DNA of 64,000 nt, taken from contig NZ_JAKWJP010000004.1 of the NCBI RefSeq assembly GCF_022761035.1, positions 186,001 through 250,000 on the forward strand, written 5' to 3'. Of this stretch, positions 34,614 through 47,223 are shown in pieces (the stretch's first letter is position 1; every line of letters begins with the position of its first letter). This stretch comes from Microbacterium sp. SS28. GTDB lineage: Bacteria; Actinomycetota; Actinomycetes; Actinomycetales; Microbacteriaceae. Both the position numbers and the translations under genes were made by a program. Below the pieces are notes generated by a model that ran no database searches, was not told where the DNA came from, and saw only the letters and a program-made list of their open reading frames with translations.

Positions 34614-35789
34614 GTGATCGTGGAGCAGCTGAGTCTCGTCGACTTCCGCAACTACGCGGTCGCCGAGGTCGCGCTGGGTCCCGGTCCGAACGTCTTCATC
34701 GGACGGAACGGTCAGGGCAAGACGAACCTCGCCGAGGCGATCGCCTTCTTCGCGACGCTCGGCTCGCATCGCGTCTCGTCGGACGCCCCGATGGTGCGCG
34801 ACGGTGCCGAAGCCGCCATCCTGCGGGCGCGGCTCGCGCACGGCGAGCGGCGGGTGCTGCTCGAGGCGCAGGTCAATCGTCAGGGGTCGAACAAAGCCCG
34901 GGTCAACGGCTCGGCCGTCAAGATGAGCGAGCTGCCGCGCTACGCGCAGGTCGTGCTCTTCGCTCCGGAAGACCTGCAGATCGTCCGTGGCGATCCGTCC
35001 GCGCGTCGCCGCTTCGCGGATCAGCTTCTCGTGCAGCGCTCACCGCGCATGAGCGCCGTGCTGGGCGACTACGACCGGGTCGTCAGGCAGCGCACGGCGC
35101 TGCTCAAGTCGGCGCGCGCGCGGGGAATCCGCGGAGACGCGCTCTCGACGCTCGACGTGTGGGACGAGAAGCTCGTCGCACTCGGCACGCAGGTGATCGA
35201 GGCGCGTCTCGCCCTTGCCGACGAGCTCTCCACGCCGCTCGCCGACGCGTACGCGGCCATCGCCGGCGCCGACCACCAGCCCGAACTGGCGTGGGCCCTC
35301 TCGGTGACGGGCGGCGATCCCGAAGAGGGGGCTGCGCTGCGGCAGGCGAAGGATTCCGAGACGGATGCCGCGTCCCCCGTGCGCATCGACGATCTCTTCC
35401 GCGCGGCACTCGCCGACCGGCGCGCCGCCGAGCTCGATCGCGGACTCACGCTCGTGGGTCCCCATCGCGACGATCTCGTCCTGCGCGTGCGCGGGCTTCC
35501 CGTCAAGGGGTATGCGTCGCACGGCGAGTCGTGGTCGGTCGCCCTCGCGTTACGGATCGCCTCCGCCGAGCTGCTCCGCGCCGACTCCCGCCTCGGGGAT
35601 CCGGTCGTCATCCTCGACGACGTCTTCGCCGAGCTCGACACCGATCGCCGCACGCGGCTCGCCGACCTCGTCGCGGGCTACGAGCAGGTCGTCGTGACGG
35701 CCGCCGTCGAGCAGGATGTCCCTCCAGGCCTGCGTGCGCGCGTCGTGCGCGTCGAGGCGGGCCGGATCGTGGAGGCGACGGATGCCTGA
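34614..35789 (+). CDS. recF: DNA replication and repair protein RecF
   Basis: 391 residues. Walker A GRNGQGKTNLAEA is near residue 30, an ABC/SMC-like signature precedes Walker B (VVILDDVFAELD), and the N-terminus IVEQLSLVDFRNY is typical. It loads RecA at gaps. The GTG start has only a weak ribosome site. Its 3' end overlaps the next gene by eight bases. Confidence 0.95.
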   Translation: MIVEQLSLVDFRNYAVAEVALGPGPNVFIGRNGQGKTNLAEAIAFFATLGSHRVSSDAPMVRDGAEAAILRARLAHGERRVLLEAQVNRQGSNKARVNGSAVKMSELPRYAQVVLFAPEDLQIVRGDPSARRRFADQLLVQRSPRMSAVLGDYDRVVRQRTALLKSARARGIRGDALSTLDVWDEKLVALGTQVIEARLALADELSTPLADAYAAIAGADHQPELAWALSVTGGDPEEGAALRQAKDSETDAASPVRIDDLFRAALADRRAAELDRGLTLVGPHRDDLVLRVRGLPVKGYASHGESWSVALALRIASAELLRADSRLGDPVVILDDVFAELDTDRRTRLADLVAGYEQVVVTAAVEQDVPPGLRARVVRVEAGRIVEATDA

Positions 35790-36327
35790 CCCGGCCGACC
35801 CGCGGGACGCGGCATCCGTCATCCGCTCGACGTTCACAGGAGACTCCGGCGATCTCCCCGAGACGATCGCGACGTATCTCAGGCTGCGGGGTCTCGAGCC
35901 TTCGGCACGGTCGTTCCGCAAGCGCCGCCGCCGGCCGAGCGACGACGACGAGCACGCGCCGTTCATGCCGGGGCGCGACCCGCACGGACTCGGCGACGTG
36001 CTCTCCGCCCTCACGCGGGACGCGGGCTGGAATCCCCAGCTCGCCCGCGAGGACGTCGTGCGCAGCTGGAACGAGGTGGCGGGCGCAGACACCGCAGGCC
36101 ACACGAAGCCGGTCGCTTTCGCCGACGGCATCCTCACGGTGCAGGCCGACTCCACGGCATGGGCGAAGCAGCTCCAGCTCATGCGCGTGCAGATCCTCTC
36201 CGAGATCGTCCGCAGGTTCCCCGAAGCAGGTGTCGAGGCCATCCGCTTCATCGGGCCGGACGTCCCCTCGTGGAAATGGGGTCCCAGAGCCATTCCAGGG
36301 CGCGGTCCGCGCGATACCTACGGGTAA
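35782..36327 (+). CDS. DUF721 domain protein (DciA-like helicase loader family)
   Basis: 181 residues from ATG 35782, with GGAGG six bases upstream inside recF. The C-terminal DUF721 domain (GWNPQLAREDVVRSWNEVAG…LTVQADSTAWAKQLQLMRVQIL) is preceded by a basic low-complexity region (RSFRKRRRRPSDDDE). DUF721 proteins include DciA, which loads the replicative helicase DnaB in bacteria lacking DnaC. The location between recF and gyrB is conserved in actinobacteria. Confidence 0.85.
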   Translation: MPDPADPRDAASVIRSTFTGDSGDLPETIATYLRLRGLEPSARSFRKRRRRPSDDDEHAPFMPGRDPHGLGDVLSALTRDAGWNPQLAREDVVRSWNEVAGADTAGHTKPVAFADGILTVQADSTAWAKQLQLMRVQILSEIVRRFPEAGVEAIRFIGPDVPSWKWGPRAIPGRGPRDTYG

Positions 36328-36404
36328 CCCACCTCCGGGACTGTCCGCGCTCATTTCAGCGCGCCACAGGGCCGTTCAGGCGTCGTTACGAGGCCTCGTC
36401 TTGG

Positions 36405-38489
<2,085 letters not shown>

Positions 38490-38506
38490 TGGCTTCGCGC
38501 GCGCTC

Positions 38507-38525
38507 GCGACCGGCATCCGGTCGC
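38507..38525. repeat. Short hairpin in the gyrB-gyrA spacer
   Basis: GCGACCGG-CAT-CCGGTCGC, an 8-base perfect stem with a 3-base loop 17 bases after the gyrB stop. It could attenuate or process the gyrBA transcript; it is not followed by a T-run. Confidence 0.5.
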
Positions 38526-38570
38526 TGAGCGGGCGAAGCGAGACGAACCGGACCAACGGAAGAGAAACGC

Positions 38571-41128
<2,558 letters not shown>

Positions 41129-41132
<4 letters not shown>

Positions 41133-41533
41133 GCACCGTAGCCGACAAGCTCGCCAAGAAGTCGAGCCACAAGAGCAGCGCCAAGCAGGTCCGCCTGCGT
41201 CTGGTCTACATCGACTTCTGGTCGGCGGTGAAACTGTCGTTCCTCGCGGCAGTCGCGATCGCCATCGTCACGGTCGTGTCCTTCTTCATGATCTTCATGG
41301 TCGTGCAGGCGACGGGCCTCATCTCGCGCGTCGACGAGTTCTTCCAGAGCTTCTCGGACGGCGGCGTCACCCTGAGCCAGTTCGTAGGCCTCCCGCAGGT
41401 CATGGCGGTCGGTGCGATCGTCGCGATCCTCAACCTCGTCGTCGTCACGGTGCTCGGCGCGGTCATCGCGGGCATCTACAACCTCGCGGTCAAGATCACG
41501 GGCGGACTGCTCGTCGGGTTCACGAGCAACTGA
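41129..41533 (+). CDS. DUF3566 family membrane protein
   Basis: 134 residues, with a four-base overlap with gyrA (ATGA). A basic N-terminus ([19 protein letters not shown]) precedes two membrane helices ([23 protein letters not shown] and [27 protein letters not shown]). Proteins of this family sit just after gyrA across actinobacteria. The function is unknown; co-translation with gyrase is the only functional hint. Confidence 0.85.
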
Positions 41534-41627
41534 CGCGGACGGATGCCGCGCGCCGGCCTCGATTCGAGAATTCGGCGTGCGTCAGGTAAAGTCTTCAAGG
41601 TTGCCGACGCGAAAGCGTCGCACAATC

Positions 41628-41701
41628 GGGGGTATAGCTCAGGCGGTTAGAGCGCTTCACTGATAATGAAGAGGTCCCAGGTTCAAGTCCTGGTACCCCC
41701 A
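41628..41701 (+). tRNA. tRNA-Ile (GAT)
   Basis: 74 bases with a perfect acceptor stem (GGGGGTA/TACCCCC) and anticodon stem CTTCA/TGAAG around CTGATAA, anticodon GAT. The T-loop GTTCAAGTCC is typical. CCA is not encoded. It lies 15 bases before tRNA-Ala. Confidence 0.97.
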
Positions 41702-41716
41702 CTCACCACCCATTCA

Positions 41717-41789
41717 GGGGCCTTAGCTCAGTTGGTAGAGCGCCTGCTTTGCAAGCAGGATGTCAGGAGTTCGAATCTCCTAGGCTCCA
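41717..41789 (+). tRNA. tRNA-Ala (TGC)
   Basis: 73 bases. Acceptor stem GGGGCCT/AGGCTCC, anticodon loop TTTGCAA with anticodon TGC and T-arm GGAGTTCGAATCTCC. The next bases are CCA, so CCA is encoded. The pair Ile-Ala downstream of gyrA is conserved in actinobacteria. Confidence 0.97.
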
Positions 41790-41791
41790 CC

Positions 41792-41833
41792 ATCGGAAGA
41801 AGCCGGTCCCGCTAGGGGCCGGCTTCTTCCGAT
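41792..41833. terminator. Terminator after the tRNA-Ile/tRNA-Ala pair
   Basis: A perfect 15-base stem (ATCGGAAGAAGCCGG and complement) with a 12-base loop starting two bases after tRNA-Ala. Confidence 0.8.
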
Positions 41834-41936
41834 TATCGGGCACTGCGATTCGAACTGGCGGCGAAGCCGTCGTTCGGCGGGCCCACGGCTCAGAGGCTCC
41901 GCGCGACGCGAAGCGGCGCGTGGAGGGAGCCGGGGA

Positions 41937-41952
41937 CTCCTAGGCTCCACCA
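41937..41952 (+). repeat. Second copy of the tRNA-Ala 3' end
   Basis: CTCCTAGGCTCCACCA is identical to 41777-41792, the last part of tRNA-Ala with CCA, displaced by 160 bases. It is followed by a hairpin of the same GAAGAAGCCGG type as the real terminator. This resembles an attachment-site duplication or a partial tandem copy; it cannot form a tRNA. Confidence 0.85.
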
Positions 41953-41956
41953 GGAT

Positions 41957-41991
41957 GAAGAAGCCGGTTCCCTCAGGGAGCCGGCTTCTTC
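41957..41991. terminator. Second, related hairpin
   Basis: GAAGAAGCCGGTTCCC and GGGAGCCGGCTTCTTC form a 16-pair stem with one G-T wobble and a 3-base loop, then CGTTCTTC. Its outer arms match the terminator at 41792. Confidence 0.75.
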
Positions 41992-42028
41992 GTTCTTCGG
42001 TCTGTGCCCGCCCGGTTTAGGGTGAAGC

Positions 42029-42454
42029 ATGGATCTGCGCGTCGCTGCGTACGCCGTCGTGGTCGATGACGACCGGCGGGTGCTGCTCGCCCACTGGAAC
42101 GAAGGCCGCAAGGCCGCCTGGACGATGCCCGGCGGCGGTCTCGAAGCGGGGGAGGACCCCGAATACGCGGCGCGCCGCGAAGTCTTCGAGGAGACGGGCT
42201 ATCGGGTCGAGATCGGCGAGCTCCTCGGCATCCATTCGCGCGTCATCCCGCCCGCCCATCGCATCCCCGACGGGTCGACGAGTCCCCTGCACACGCTGCG
42301 GATCGTCTACCGCGCGACCGTCAAGGGCGGTCGGCTTCGGCACGAGGTCGGTGGCACGACGGATCGCGCTGACTGGTTTCCGCTGCCCGCGATCGACGAC
42401 CTGCATCGCGTCAAGCTCGTCGACATCGCGCTGTCGATGGCGGGGCTGCGCTGA
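42029..42454 (+). CDS. NUDIX hydrolase
   Basis: 141 residues with a complete NUDIX box, GLEAGEDPEYAARREVFEETGY, near residues 37-59 (G-x5-E-x7-REVFEETG). The rest of the fold is short, typical of enzymes that hydrolyse nucleoside diphosphate derivatives; the substrate cannot be told. It starts 37 bases after the second tRNA-terminator-like hairpin. Confidence 0.88.
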   Translation: MDLRVAAYAVVVDDDRRVLLAHWNEGRKAAWTMPGGGLEAGEDPEYAARREVFEETGYRVEIGELLGIHSRVIPPAHRIPDGSTSPLHTLRIVYRATVKGGRLRHEVGGTTDRADWFPLPAIDDLHRVKLVDIALSMAGLR

Positions 42455-42481
42455 CGGGGACGGGATGCCTCGCCCGGCGGG

Positions 42482-42958
42482 CTACTCGATCGGCTGCGAG
42501 ATGTCGGCGACCGTCGCGCCGAACGAGGCGATGAGGTCGTCGGCCTGCACGAACAGGCTGTACCCGTGCGCGCCGGCACCCATCGCGATGCGCTCGCCGA
42601 CGATGCGCTCGTCCGCGAAGACGGGCCACTCGGTCGCGCTGCCGATCGGCACGATCGTGCCGCGCTCGTAGCCGGTCGCGGCCAGCGCGCGCTCGGGATC
42701 CGGCAGCTGCAGCTTGTTGACGCCGACGACAGCGCGCAGCTTCGGCCACGAGATCGCCCGGTCGCCCGGGACGAGCGCGAACAGATACGTGTCGTCGCTG
42801 CGCTTGACCACGAGCGTCTTGACGATGCCCGCGGGGGCGATGCCGAGCAGCTCCGCTGCTTCGGGCAGACTCTTCGCGGCGGGCCGCTCGCGGATCTCGA
42901 CGTTCAGATCGCGAGCGGATGCCGCCTCTCTGACGCGCGCTGTCGGATCGTCCGTCAC
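42482..42958 (-). CDS. ybaK: YbaK/EbsC-type aminoacyl-tRNA deacylase
   Basis: 158 residues from GTG 42958. Conserved segments GIVKTLVVK, LFALVPGDR and GYERGTIVPIG belong to the YbaK/ProX-like editing domain that clears mischarged tRNAs such as Cys-tRNA(Pro). The GTG overlaps the upstream gene's stop by four bases, so the two genes are coupled. Which tRNA it edits cannot be told. Confidence 0.85.
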   Translation of the reverse strand: MTDDPTARVREAASARDLNVEIRERPAAKSLPEAAELLGIAPAGIVKTLVVKRSDDTYLFALVPGDRAISWPKLRAVVGVNKLQLPDPERALAATGYERGTIVPIGSATEWPVFADERIVGERIAMGAGAHGYSLFVQADDLIASFGATVADISQPIE

Positions 42959-43464
42959 GCGTCGGGTGCGCGGAGCGGGTCGTCCGCGACCCAGAGCTCG
43001 TCGTCGGCGCGCAGCGTCTGCCATGCGGCGTACGCGACGCCGAGGGCCGCGGCCACACCGAAGATGATCGCGATGATGCCGCCTGCGCCGATTCCGCGCT
43101 TGGGCGGCTCGATGATCGCGGGCAGCGGGATGCGGCCGCCCGAGAGCTTCGCGCGCGTCTCGTTGGCGGCATCCCACACCGAGAGCGCGGAGCCGACGAC
43201 GGCACCCGCAGCGGGAACGACCTTGTCGTTCACGACGTGCTTGGAGACGGCCACGCCGCGGTCGACGTACGGCGCGGCGTACTTCCCGTACGTGTCGCGC
43301 GCCTGGGGCACGATCTGCTCACGGCCGTAGTTGCCGGCCTGCCGACGCGCTTCGCGCGCGATGTCGGCGGCGTCGCTCACGAGGACCTGCTGGGCCTCCC
43401 ACAGGCGCGACGCCTGGTCCTGAAGCTTGTGGAGTTCCTTCTTGCGCTTGCGGCTGAGGCTCAC
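42955..43464 (-). CDS. Hypothetical protein with one membrane helix
   Basis: 169 residues from GTG 43464 with GGGAGGG upstream. The N-terminal part (SRKRKKELHKLQDQASRLWEAQQ) is basic and helical, a coiled-coil-like middle follows, and a single helix (GIIAIIFGVAAALGVAYAAW) lies near residue 140 with an acidic tail. No family recognised. It is translationally coupled to the ybaK-like gene. Confidence 0.7.
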   Translation of the reverse strand: MSLSRKRKKELHKLQDQASRLWEAQQVLVSDAADIAREARRQAGNYGREQIVPQARDTYGKYAAPYVDRGVAVSKHVVNDKVVPAAGAVVGSALSVWDAANETRAKLSGGRIPLPAIIEPPKRGIGAGGIIAIIFGVAAALGVAYAAWQTLRADDELWVADDPLRAPDA

Positions 43465-43561
43465 GGGGCCCTCCCTGTCGATGGGGGATGTGGTGTTGAC
43501 CATATTGCCAGACGGGGCCTCACACGAGAGGGGTTGCAAGGAACTCTGCGAGAATGTACAC

Positions 43562-44119
43562 ATGCCCACCCCTACCGCGGTCGCGACCCTGCACACCAAC
43601 CACGGCGACATCGTCGTCAACCTCTTCGGGGACCACGCGCCCCGCACGGTCGGTAACTTCACCGGCCTCGCCGACGGCACCGGTGAGTGGAAGAACCCGG
43701 CGACGGGTCAGGCCGGCGAGGGCCCGCTCTACAAGGACGTCGTCTTCCACCGCATCATCCCCAACTTCATGATCCAGGGCGGCGACCCGCTCGGTCAGGG
43801 CACGGGCGGACCGGGGTACACGTTCAACGACGAGATCCACCCCGAGCTCGACTTCCAGAAGCCGTACATCCTCGCGATGGCCAACGCCGGCCTGCGTCGC
43901 AACGCCATCACGGGCAAGCCCGAGGGCACGAACGGCTCGCAGTTCTTCATCACGACCGACCCGACCCCGTGGCTCCAAGGCAAGCACACGATCTTCGGCG
44001 AGGTTGCGGATGCCGCCTCCCGCGCTGTCGTCGACGCGATCGCCCAGGTGCCGACGGGTGCCGGAGACCGTCCGATCGAGCCTGTCGTCCTCGAGTCGAT
44101 CGACATCGTCGCGGCCTGA
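43562..44119 (+). CDS. Peptidyl-prolyl cis-trans isomerase, cyclophilin type
   Basis: 185 residues. Catalytic residues are in VFHRIIPNFMIQGGDPLGQGTGGPGY and MANAGLRRNA…NGSQFFITT. No signal peptide, so cytosolic; it accelerates proline isomerisation during folding. A GAGAAT box six bases before the ATG (43550-43555) suggests a leaderless transcript. Confidence 0.93.
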   Translation: MPTPTAVATLHTNHGDIVVNLFGDHAPRTVGNFTGLADGTGEWKNPATGQAGEGPLYKDVVFHRIIPNFMIQGGDPLGQGTGGPGYTFNDEIHPELDFQKPYILAMANAGLRRNAITGKPEGTNGSQFFITTDPTPWLQGKHTIFGEVADAASRAVVDAIAQVPTGAGDRPIEPVVLESIDIVAA

Positions 44120-44142
44120 CGCGGGCACCCTCTCCCTCGCCC

Positions 44143-45069
44143 GTGACCACCGACGCGTTCCGCCGCAACAGCGACAACTTCTGCTACCGGCATCCCGATC
44201 GCGTGAGCTTCGTGCTCTGCCAGCGATGCCTGCGCACGATCTGCCCCGAATGCCAGACGCAGGGCGCCGTCGGCGTCATCTGCCCTGAGTGCATCAAGGA
44301 CCAGCAGAAAGCGCAGACGGAAGTCCAGCGCAAGGCCGAGCGTCGGTGGTCCCGGTCGCAGCCGATGGCGTTCGCGACCGATTCCCGGCCGCTCGTCACG
44401 TACGGCATCATCCTCGTGACGGCCGTCGTCTACGTCCTGCAGCTCATTCCGGGCTTCGGCACGATCGTCGAGAACTGGCTCGCCTTCAACAGCTACTTCG
44501 TGTGGCCGGGCGGTCCCGTGCCGATGCAGCCGTGGCGGCTCATCACCGTGCTCTTCGTGCACGGAAGCTTCTTCCACATGGCGCTGAACATGCTCGCGGT
44601 GTTCTACATCGGACGCAGCCTCGAGCCGCTCCTCGGCCACTGGCGATACCTCGTGCTCTACTTCCTCGCCGGGCTCGGCGGCTCCGTCGCCGTCGCGCTC
44701 CTCGCCCCGGGCGTGTGGGTCGTCGGCGCCTCCGGCGCGATCTTCGGCCTCTTCGGGGCCCTGCTCGTGATCGGCCGGCACATCGGCGCCAACATCCGCA
44801 TGATCGCGATCGTCATCGGCATCAACTTCCTGTGGCCGTTCGCCGTCGCGCTCATCTCGAGCATCGGGCGCGGCTCGTTCGCCGATGCGCTCGACGCAAT
44901 CGCCGTCTCGTGGCAGGCGCATCTCGGCGGACTGCTCGTCGGCGGACTCGTCGGATTCATCTACGCCCGCACGCGCCAGCGCTCCCAGCGCGCGCTGCAG
45001 ATCTGGCTGCTCGTCGGCGTGGCGGTCGGCTGCATCGCCCTGCTCGCGATCCCGCCGCTCCTGTACTGA
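44143..45069 (+). CDS. Rhomboid family intramembrane serine protease with N-terminal zinc-binding B-box
   Basis: 308 residues from GTG 44143. Residues ~12-50 are a cysteine-rich zinc-finger (CYRHPDRVSFVLCQRCLRTICPEC…CPEC). The rest is a six-helix rhomboid fold with the HGSFFHMALNM loop, the catalytic serine in GASGAIFGL and the His in the last helix (WQAHLGGLLVGG). It cleaves membrane proteins. It follows the cyclophilin gene by 23 bases and has no clear ribosome site. Confidence 0.9.
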   Translation: MTTDAFRRNSDNFCYRHPDRVSFVLCQRCLRTICPECQTQGAVGVICPECIKDQQKAQTEVQRKAERRWSRSQPMAFATDSRPLVTYGIILVTAVVYVLQLIPGFGTIVENWLAFNSYFVWPGGPVPMQPWRLITVLFVHGSFFHMALNMLAVFYIGRSLEPLLGHWRYLVLYFLAGLGGSVAVALLAPGVWVVGASGAIFGLFGALLVIGRHIGANIRMIAIVIGINFLWPFAVALISSIGRGSFADALDAIAVSWQAHLGGLLVGGLVGFIYARTRQRSQRALQIWLLVGVAVGCIALLAIPPLLY

Positions 45070-45100
45070 CGGTCCGTGCGAAGCACGTTCTATCGAAACC

Positions 45101-45135
45101 GGTCGTCGAGTAGGCGCGCAGCGCCGTATCGAGAC
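45101..45135 (+). repeat. Isolated REP element
   Basis: GGTCGTCGAGTAGG…CGTATCGAGAC has the same ends as the array elements near 24.8-27.9 kb but lies alone; a possible remnant of another copy immediately precedes it (TATCGAAACC). Confidence 0.7.
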
Positions 45136-45137
45136 GG

Positions 45138-45181
45138 ATAACTTCCCGCGTAGCGGGAAGTTATCCACAGGTTCATCCACA
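45138..45181. promoter_or_regulatory. Hairpin fused to tandem DnaA-like boxes
   Basis: Perfect stem ATAACTTCCCGC/GCGGGAAGTTAT (45138-45164) with a 3-base loop. The last four bases start TTATCCACA (45161-45169), a perfect DnaA box, and TCATCCACA (45173-45181) follows. A perfect box this far from oriC (about 12 kb) is worth noting. Confidence 0.55.
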
Positions 45182-45286
45182 GGTGGGGATGAATCACACG
45201 CGTGTAATTAGTGTCACACCCGCCAAAGAAAGCGGCCGAGACGCAACATGTGCGTCTCGGCCGGAAGTCGGAGGTGGTGCTGCGGG

Positions 45287-45523
45287 TCAGCGCCACCTTG
45301 TCGTCATGAGGAAGCCGATGAAGGCGATGCCGAAGCCGATCACGAGGTTCCAAGCACCGATGCCCGGAATCGGATATGCCATGCCGCTCAGGTAGAACAC
45401 GAGCACCCACACCAGACCGACCAGCATGAGCCCGATCATCACGGGCTTGAACCAGACGGGGTTGGGGGCCGCTTCGCCCTCGCTGCGTTCGACGAGATCC
45501 TCGTCTTTGCCAGAACGTGCCAT
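45287..45523 (-). CDS. crgA: Cell division protein CrgA
   Basis: 78 residues with two membrane helices (VMIGLMLVGLVWVLVFYLSGM and IGFGIAFIGFLMTTRWR) and a hydrophilic N-terminus (ARSGKDEDLVERSEGEAAPNPVWF). CrgA coordinates FtsZ and penicillin-binding proteins at the septum in actinobacteria. It lies divergent from the sortase and near the pknAB operon, as in mycobacteria. Confidence 0.93.
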   Translation of the reverse strand: MARSGKDEDLVERSEGEAAPNPVWFKPVMIGLMLVGLVWVLVFYLSGMAYPIPGIGAWNLVIGFGIAFIGFLMTTRWR

Positions 45524-45564
45524 AGCGCCCAGTCTACCGTCAGCCTCGTGCCCAGCCCCTGACC

Positions 45565-45570
45565 TAGAAT
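45565..45570 (+). promoter_or_regulatory. Candidate -10 box for a leaderless sortase transcript
   Basis: TAGAAT, six bases before the GTG start of the sortase gene, the spacing expected for a leaderless mRNA. No ribosome site precedes the GTG. Confidence 0.4.
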
Positions 45571-45576
45571 CCCTCT

Positions 45577-46392
45577 GTGGATGACGCGGCGCAATCGGCG
45601 CAGCCGGCCGGCGAGGCGGATGCTTCGCGAGCCCGCACACGTCGGCGCGCACAGCACGCGCGACGCCCTTCCGTCGTCGGCGTCCTCGGCGAGATCCTCA
45701 TCACGCTGGGCGTCGTCACGCTCCTCTTCGTGGCGTGGCAGCTGTGGATCGGCGACGTCATCTACGGCGCCGAGCGCACGCAGCAGGCCGACGCCCAGAG
45801 TGATGAGTGGCAGCGCGAGTACGAAGAGCAGATCGCCGCCTCGCCCGAGGTGACCGAGACCCCCGCGCCCGCCGACACGACGGCGGAGCCGATCATCCTG
45901 CCGCAGCCCGACGACGCCCAGACGTTCGCGACGATGCACATCCCGCGCTTCGGGCCTGAGTACAACATCAATGTCGCGGGCGGCGTGACACGCGCCAACA
46001 CCCTCGACCCCATCGGCATCGGCCATTACCCCGGCACCCAGATGCCGGGCGAAGAGGGCAACTTCGCCGTCGCGGCGCACCGTACGACGTGGGGCAAGCC
46101 CTTCAACCGGATCGCCGAGCTCCGAGTGGGGGACGCCATCGTCGTCGAGACGCCTGACGGGTGGTACACCTACCGCTTCCGCACGCTCGAGTACGTCGAG
46201 CCGAGCGCCGTCGAGGTGATCCTCCCTGTTCCGCAGGAGACGGGCGTCGCCGCGAACGACCGGTATCTCACGATGACGAGCTGCAGTCCCATGTACTCCA
46301 TGGCCGAGCGCATCGTCGCCTACAGCGTCTTCGAGAACTTCACGCCCCGCTCGGCGGGGGCGCCCGCTTCACTGACGGGAGGGGTCGCCTGA
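45577..46392 (+). CDS. Class E sortase
   Basis: 271 residues. One N-terminal membrane helix (GEILITLGVVTLLFVAWQLWIG) follows a basic start. The catalytic trio is His in AVAAHRTT, Cys in YLTMTSCSPMY and Arg in AERIVAY. Class E sortases of high-GC actinobacteria attach secreted proteins with LAXTG-type motifs to peptidoglycan. No substrate is visible in the window; the C-terminus of the giant secreted protein is off-window. Overlaps the next gene by one base. Confidence 0.92.
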   Translation: MDDAAQSAQPAGEADASRARTRRRAQHARRPSVVGVLGEILITLGVVTLLFVAWQLWIGDVIYGAERTQQADAQSDEWQREYEEQIAASPEVTETPAPADTTAEPIILPQPDDAQTFATMHIPRFGPEYNINVAGGVTRANTLDPIGIGHYPGTQMPGEEGNFAVAAHRTTWGKPFNRIAELRVGDAIVVETPDGWYTYRFRTLEYVEPSAVEVILPVPQETGVAANDRYLTMTSCSPMYSMAERIVAYSVFENFTPRSAGAPASLTGGVA

Positions 46393-46547
46393 TGTACGCG
46401 GCACTCTGGCGCATCATCCCCGGTCCCTGGTGGCTGCGCGTCATCATCCTAGCGATCCTCGCGGCCGCCGTGCTGTACGGGCTCTTCGTCTACGTCTTCC
46501 CCTGGGTCGGCAGCTTCGTCGTGCCCCAGGAAGTGACGGTCGAATGA
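46392..46547 (+). CDS. 51-residue single-helix membrane protein
   Basis: A short aromatic start (MYAALWRIIPGPWWLRVI) and one membrane helix (ILAILAAAVLYGLFVYVFPWVG) make up nearly the whole protein. It begins one base into the sortase stop (TGATG) and its own stop overlaps the glutamine amidotransferase start (ATGA), so it is embedded in a coupled operon. No function can be assigned. Confidence 0.8.
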   Translation: MYAALWRIIPGPWWLRVIILAILAAAVLYGLFVYVFPWVGSFVVPQEVTVE

Positions 46548-47179
46548 CCGACGGCGCTGTCCTGGTCGTCGACAACCACGACAGCTTCGTCCACACCCTG
46601 GTCGGCTACCTGCACGAGCTCGGCGCTCGCACGCGGCTCGTGGAGGCAGATGCGATCGCACCGGGCGACGTCCCGCGCCTCCTGGCAGGCTGCAAAAGCG
46701 TGCTGCTGTCTCCGGGTCCCGGAACGCCCGAGAACGCGGGAGCGTCGATCCCCGTCGTCCACGCGGCGGCGGAGCGCGGCATCCCGCTGCTCGGCGTGTG
46801 CCTCGGACACCAGGCGATCGCCGTCGCCTTCGGCGCGACGGTGGATCATGCGTCCGAGCTCATGCACGGCATGACGTCGTCGGTGCACCACGGCGGCGAT
46901 CCGCTCTATGCCGGGCTCCCCGACCCTTTCACCGCGACGCGGTACCACTCGCTGGCCGTCGTGCCCGCGTCGGTGCCCGCGGCGCTCACCGTGACGAGCT
47001 GGACCGACAGCGGCGTCATCATGGGACTGCGGCATCGCTCGCTGCCCATCGAGGGTGTGCAGTTCCACCCTGAAGCGGTGCTGACGCAGGGCGGGCACCG
47101 ACTGCTCGGCAATTGGCTCGAGAGCACGGGGATGACGGATGCCGCTGCCCGCGGCGCCGCGCTGACTCCTCACCGGTAG
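46544..47179 (+). CDS. Glutamine amidotransferase, PabA/TrpG type
   Basis: 211 residues. Class I amidotransferase with DNHDSFV, the catalytic Cys in GVCLGHQAI and the His-Glu pair in VQFHPEAV. It supplies ammonia for aminodeoxychorismate or anthranilate synthesis. Its synthase partner (PabB/TrpE) is not in the window, so which of the two it serves is unresolved. Confidence 0.88.
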   Translation: MTDGAVLVVDNHDSFVHTLVGYLHELGARTRLVEADAIAPGDVPRLLAGCKSVLLSPGPGTPENAGASIPVVHAAAERGIPLLGVCLGHQAIAVAFGATVDHASELMHGMTSSVHHGGDPLYAGLPDPFTATRYHSLAVVPASVPAALTVTSWTDSGVIMGLRHRSLPIEGVQFHPEAVLTQGGHRLLGNWLESTGMTDAAARGAALTPHR

Positions 47180-47223
47180 CTCGGCTTCGACGCTTCGGCG
47201 AGCTCAGCGACCGTGGTCGGGCG

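Larger units (their letters stand above)
45070..45286. other. Rhomboid-crgA spacer with one REP copy and DnaA-box-like hairpin
   Basis: 217 bases without a gene. 45101-45135 is a single, separate copy of the REP element seen near parA. 45138-45164 is a perfect 12-base hairpin whose right arm merges with a DnaA box. The rest looks unremarkable; it must hold the crgA transcription end. Confidence 0.7.

Noticed and set aside
41937-41952. A second tRNA-Ala gene
   Set aside because: Only the 3' end is present; no anticodon or acceptor partner precedes it.
45138-45181. A second replication origin
   Set aside because: One perfect and one partial box without an AT-rich element are not enough.
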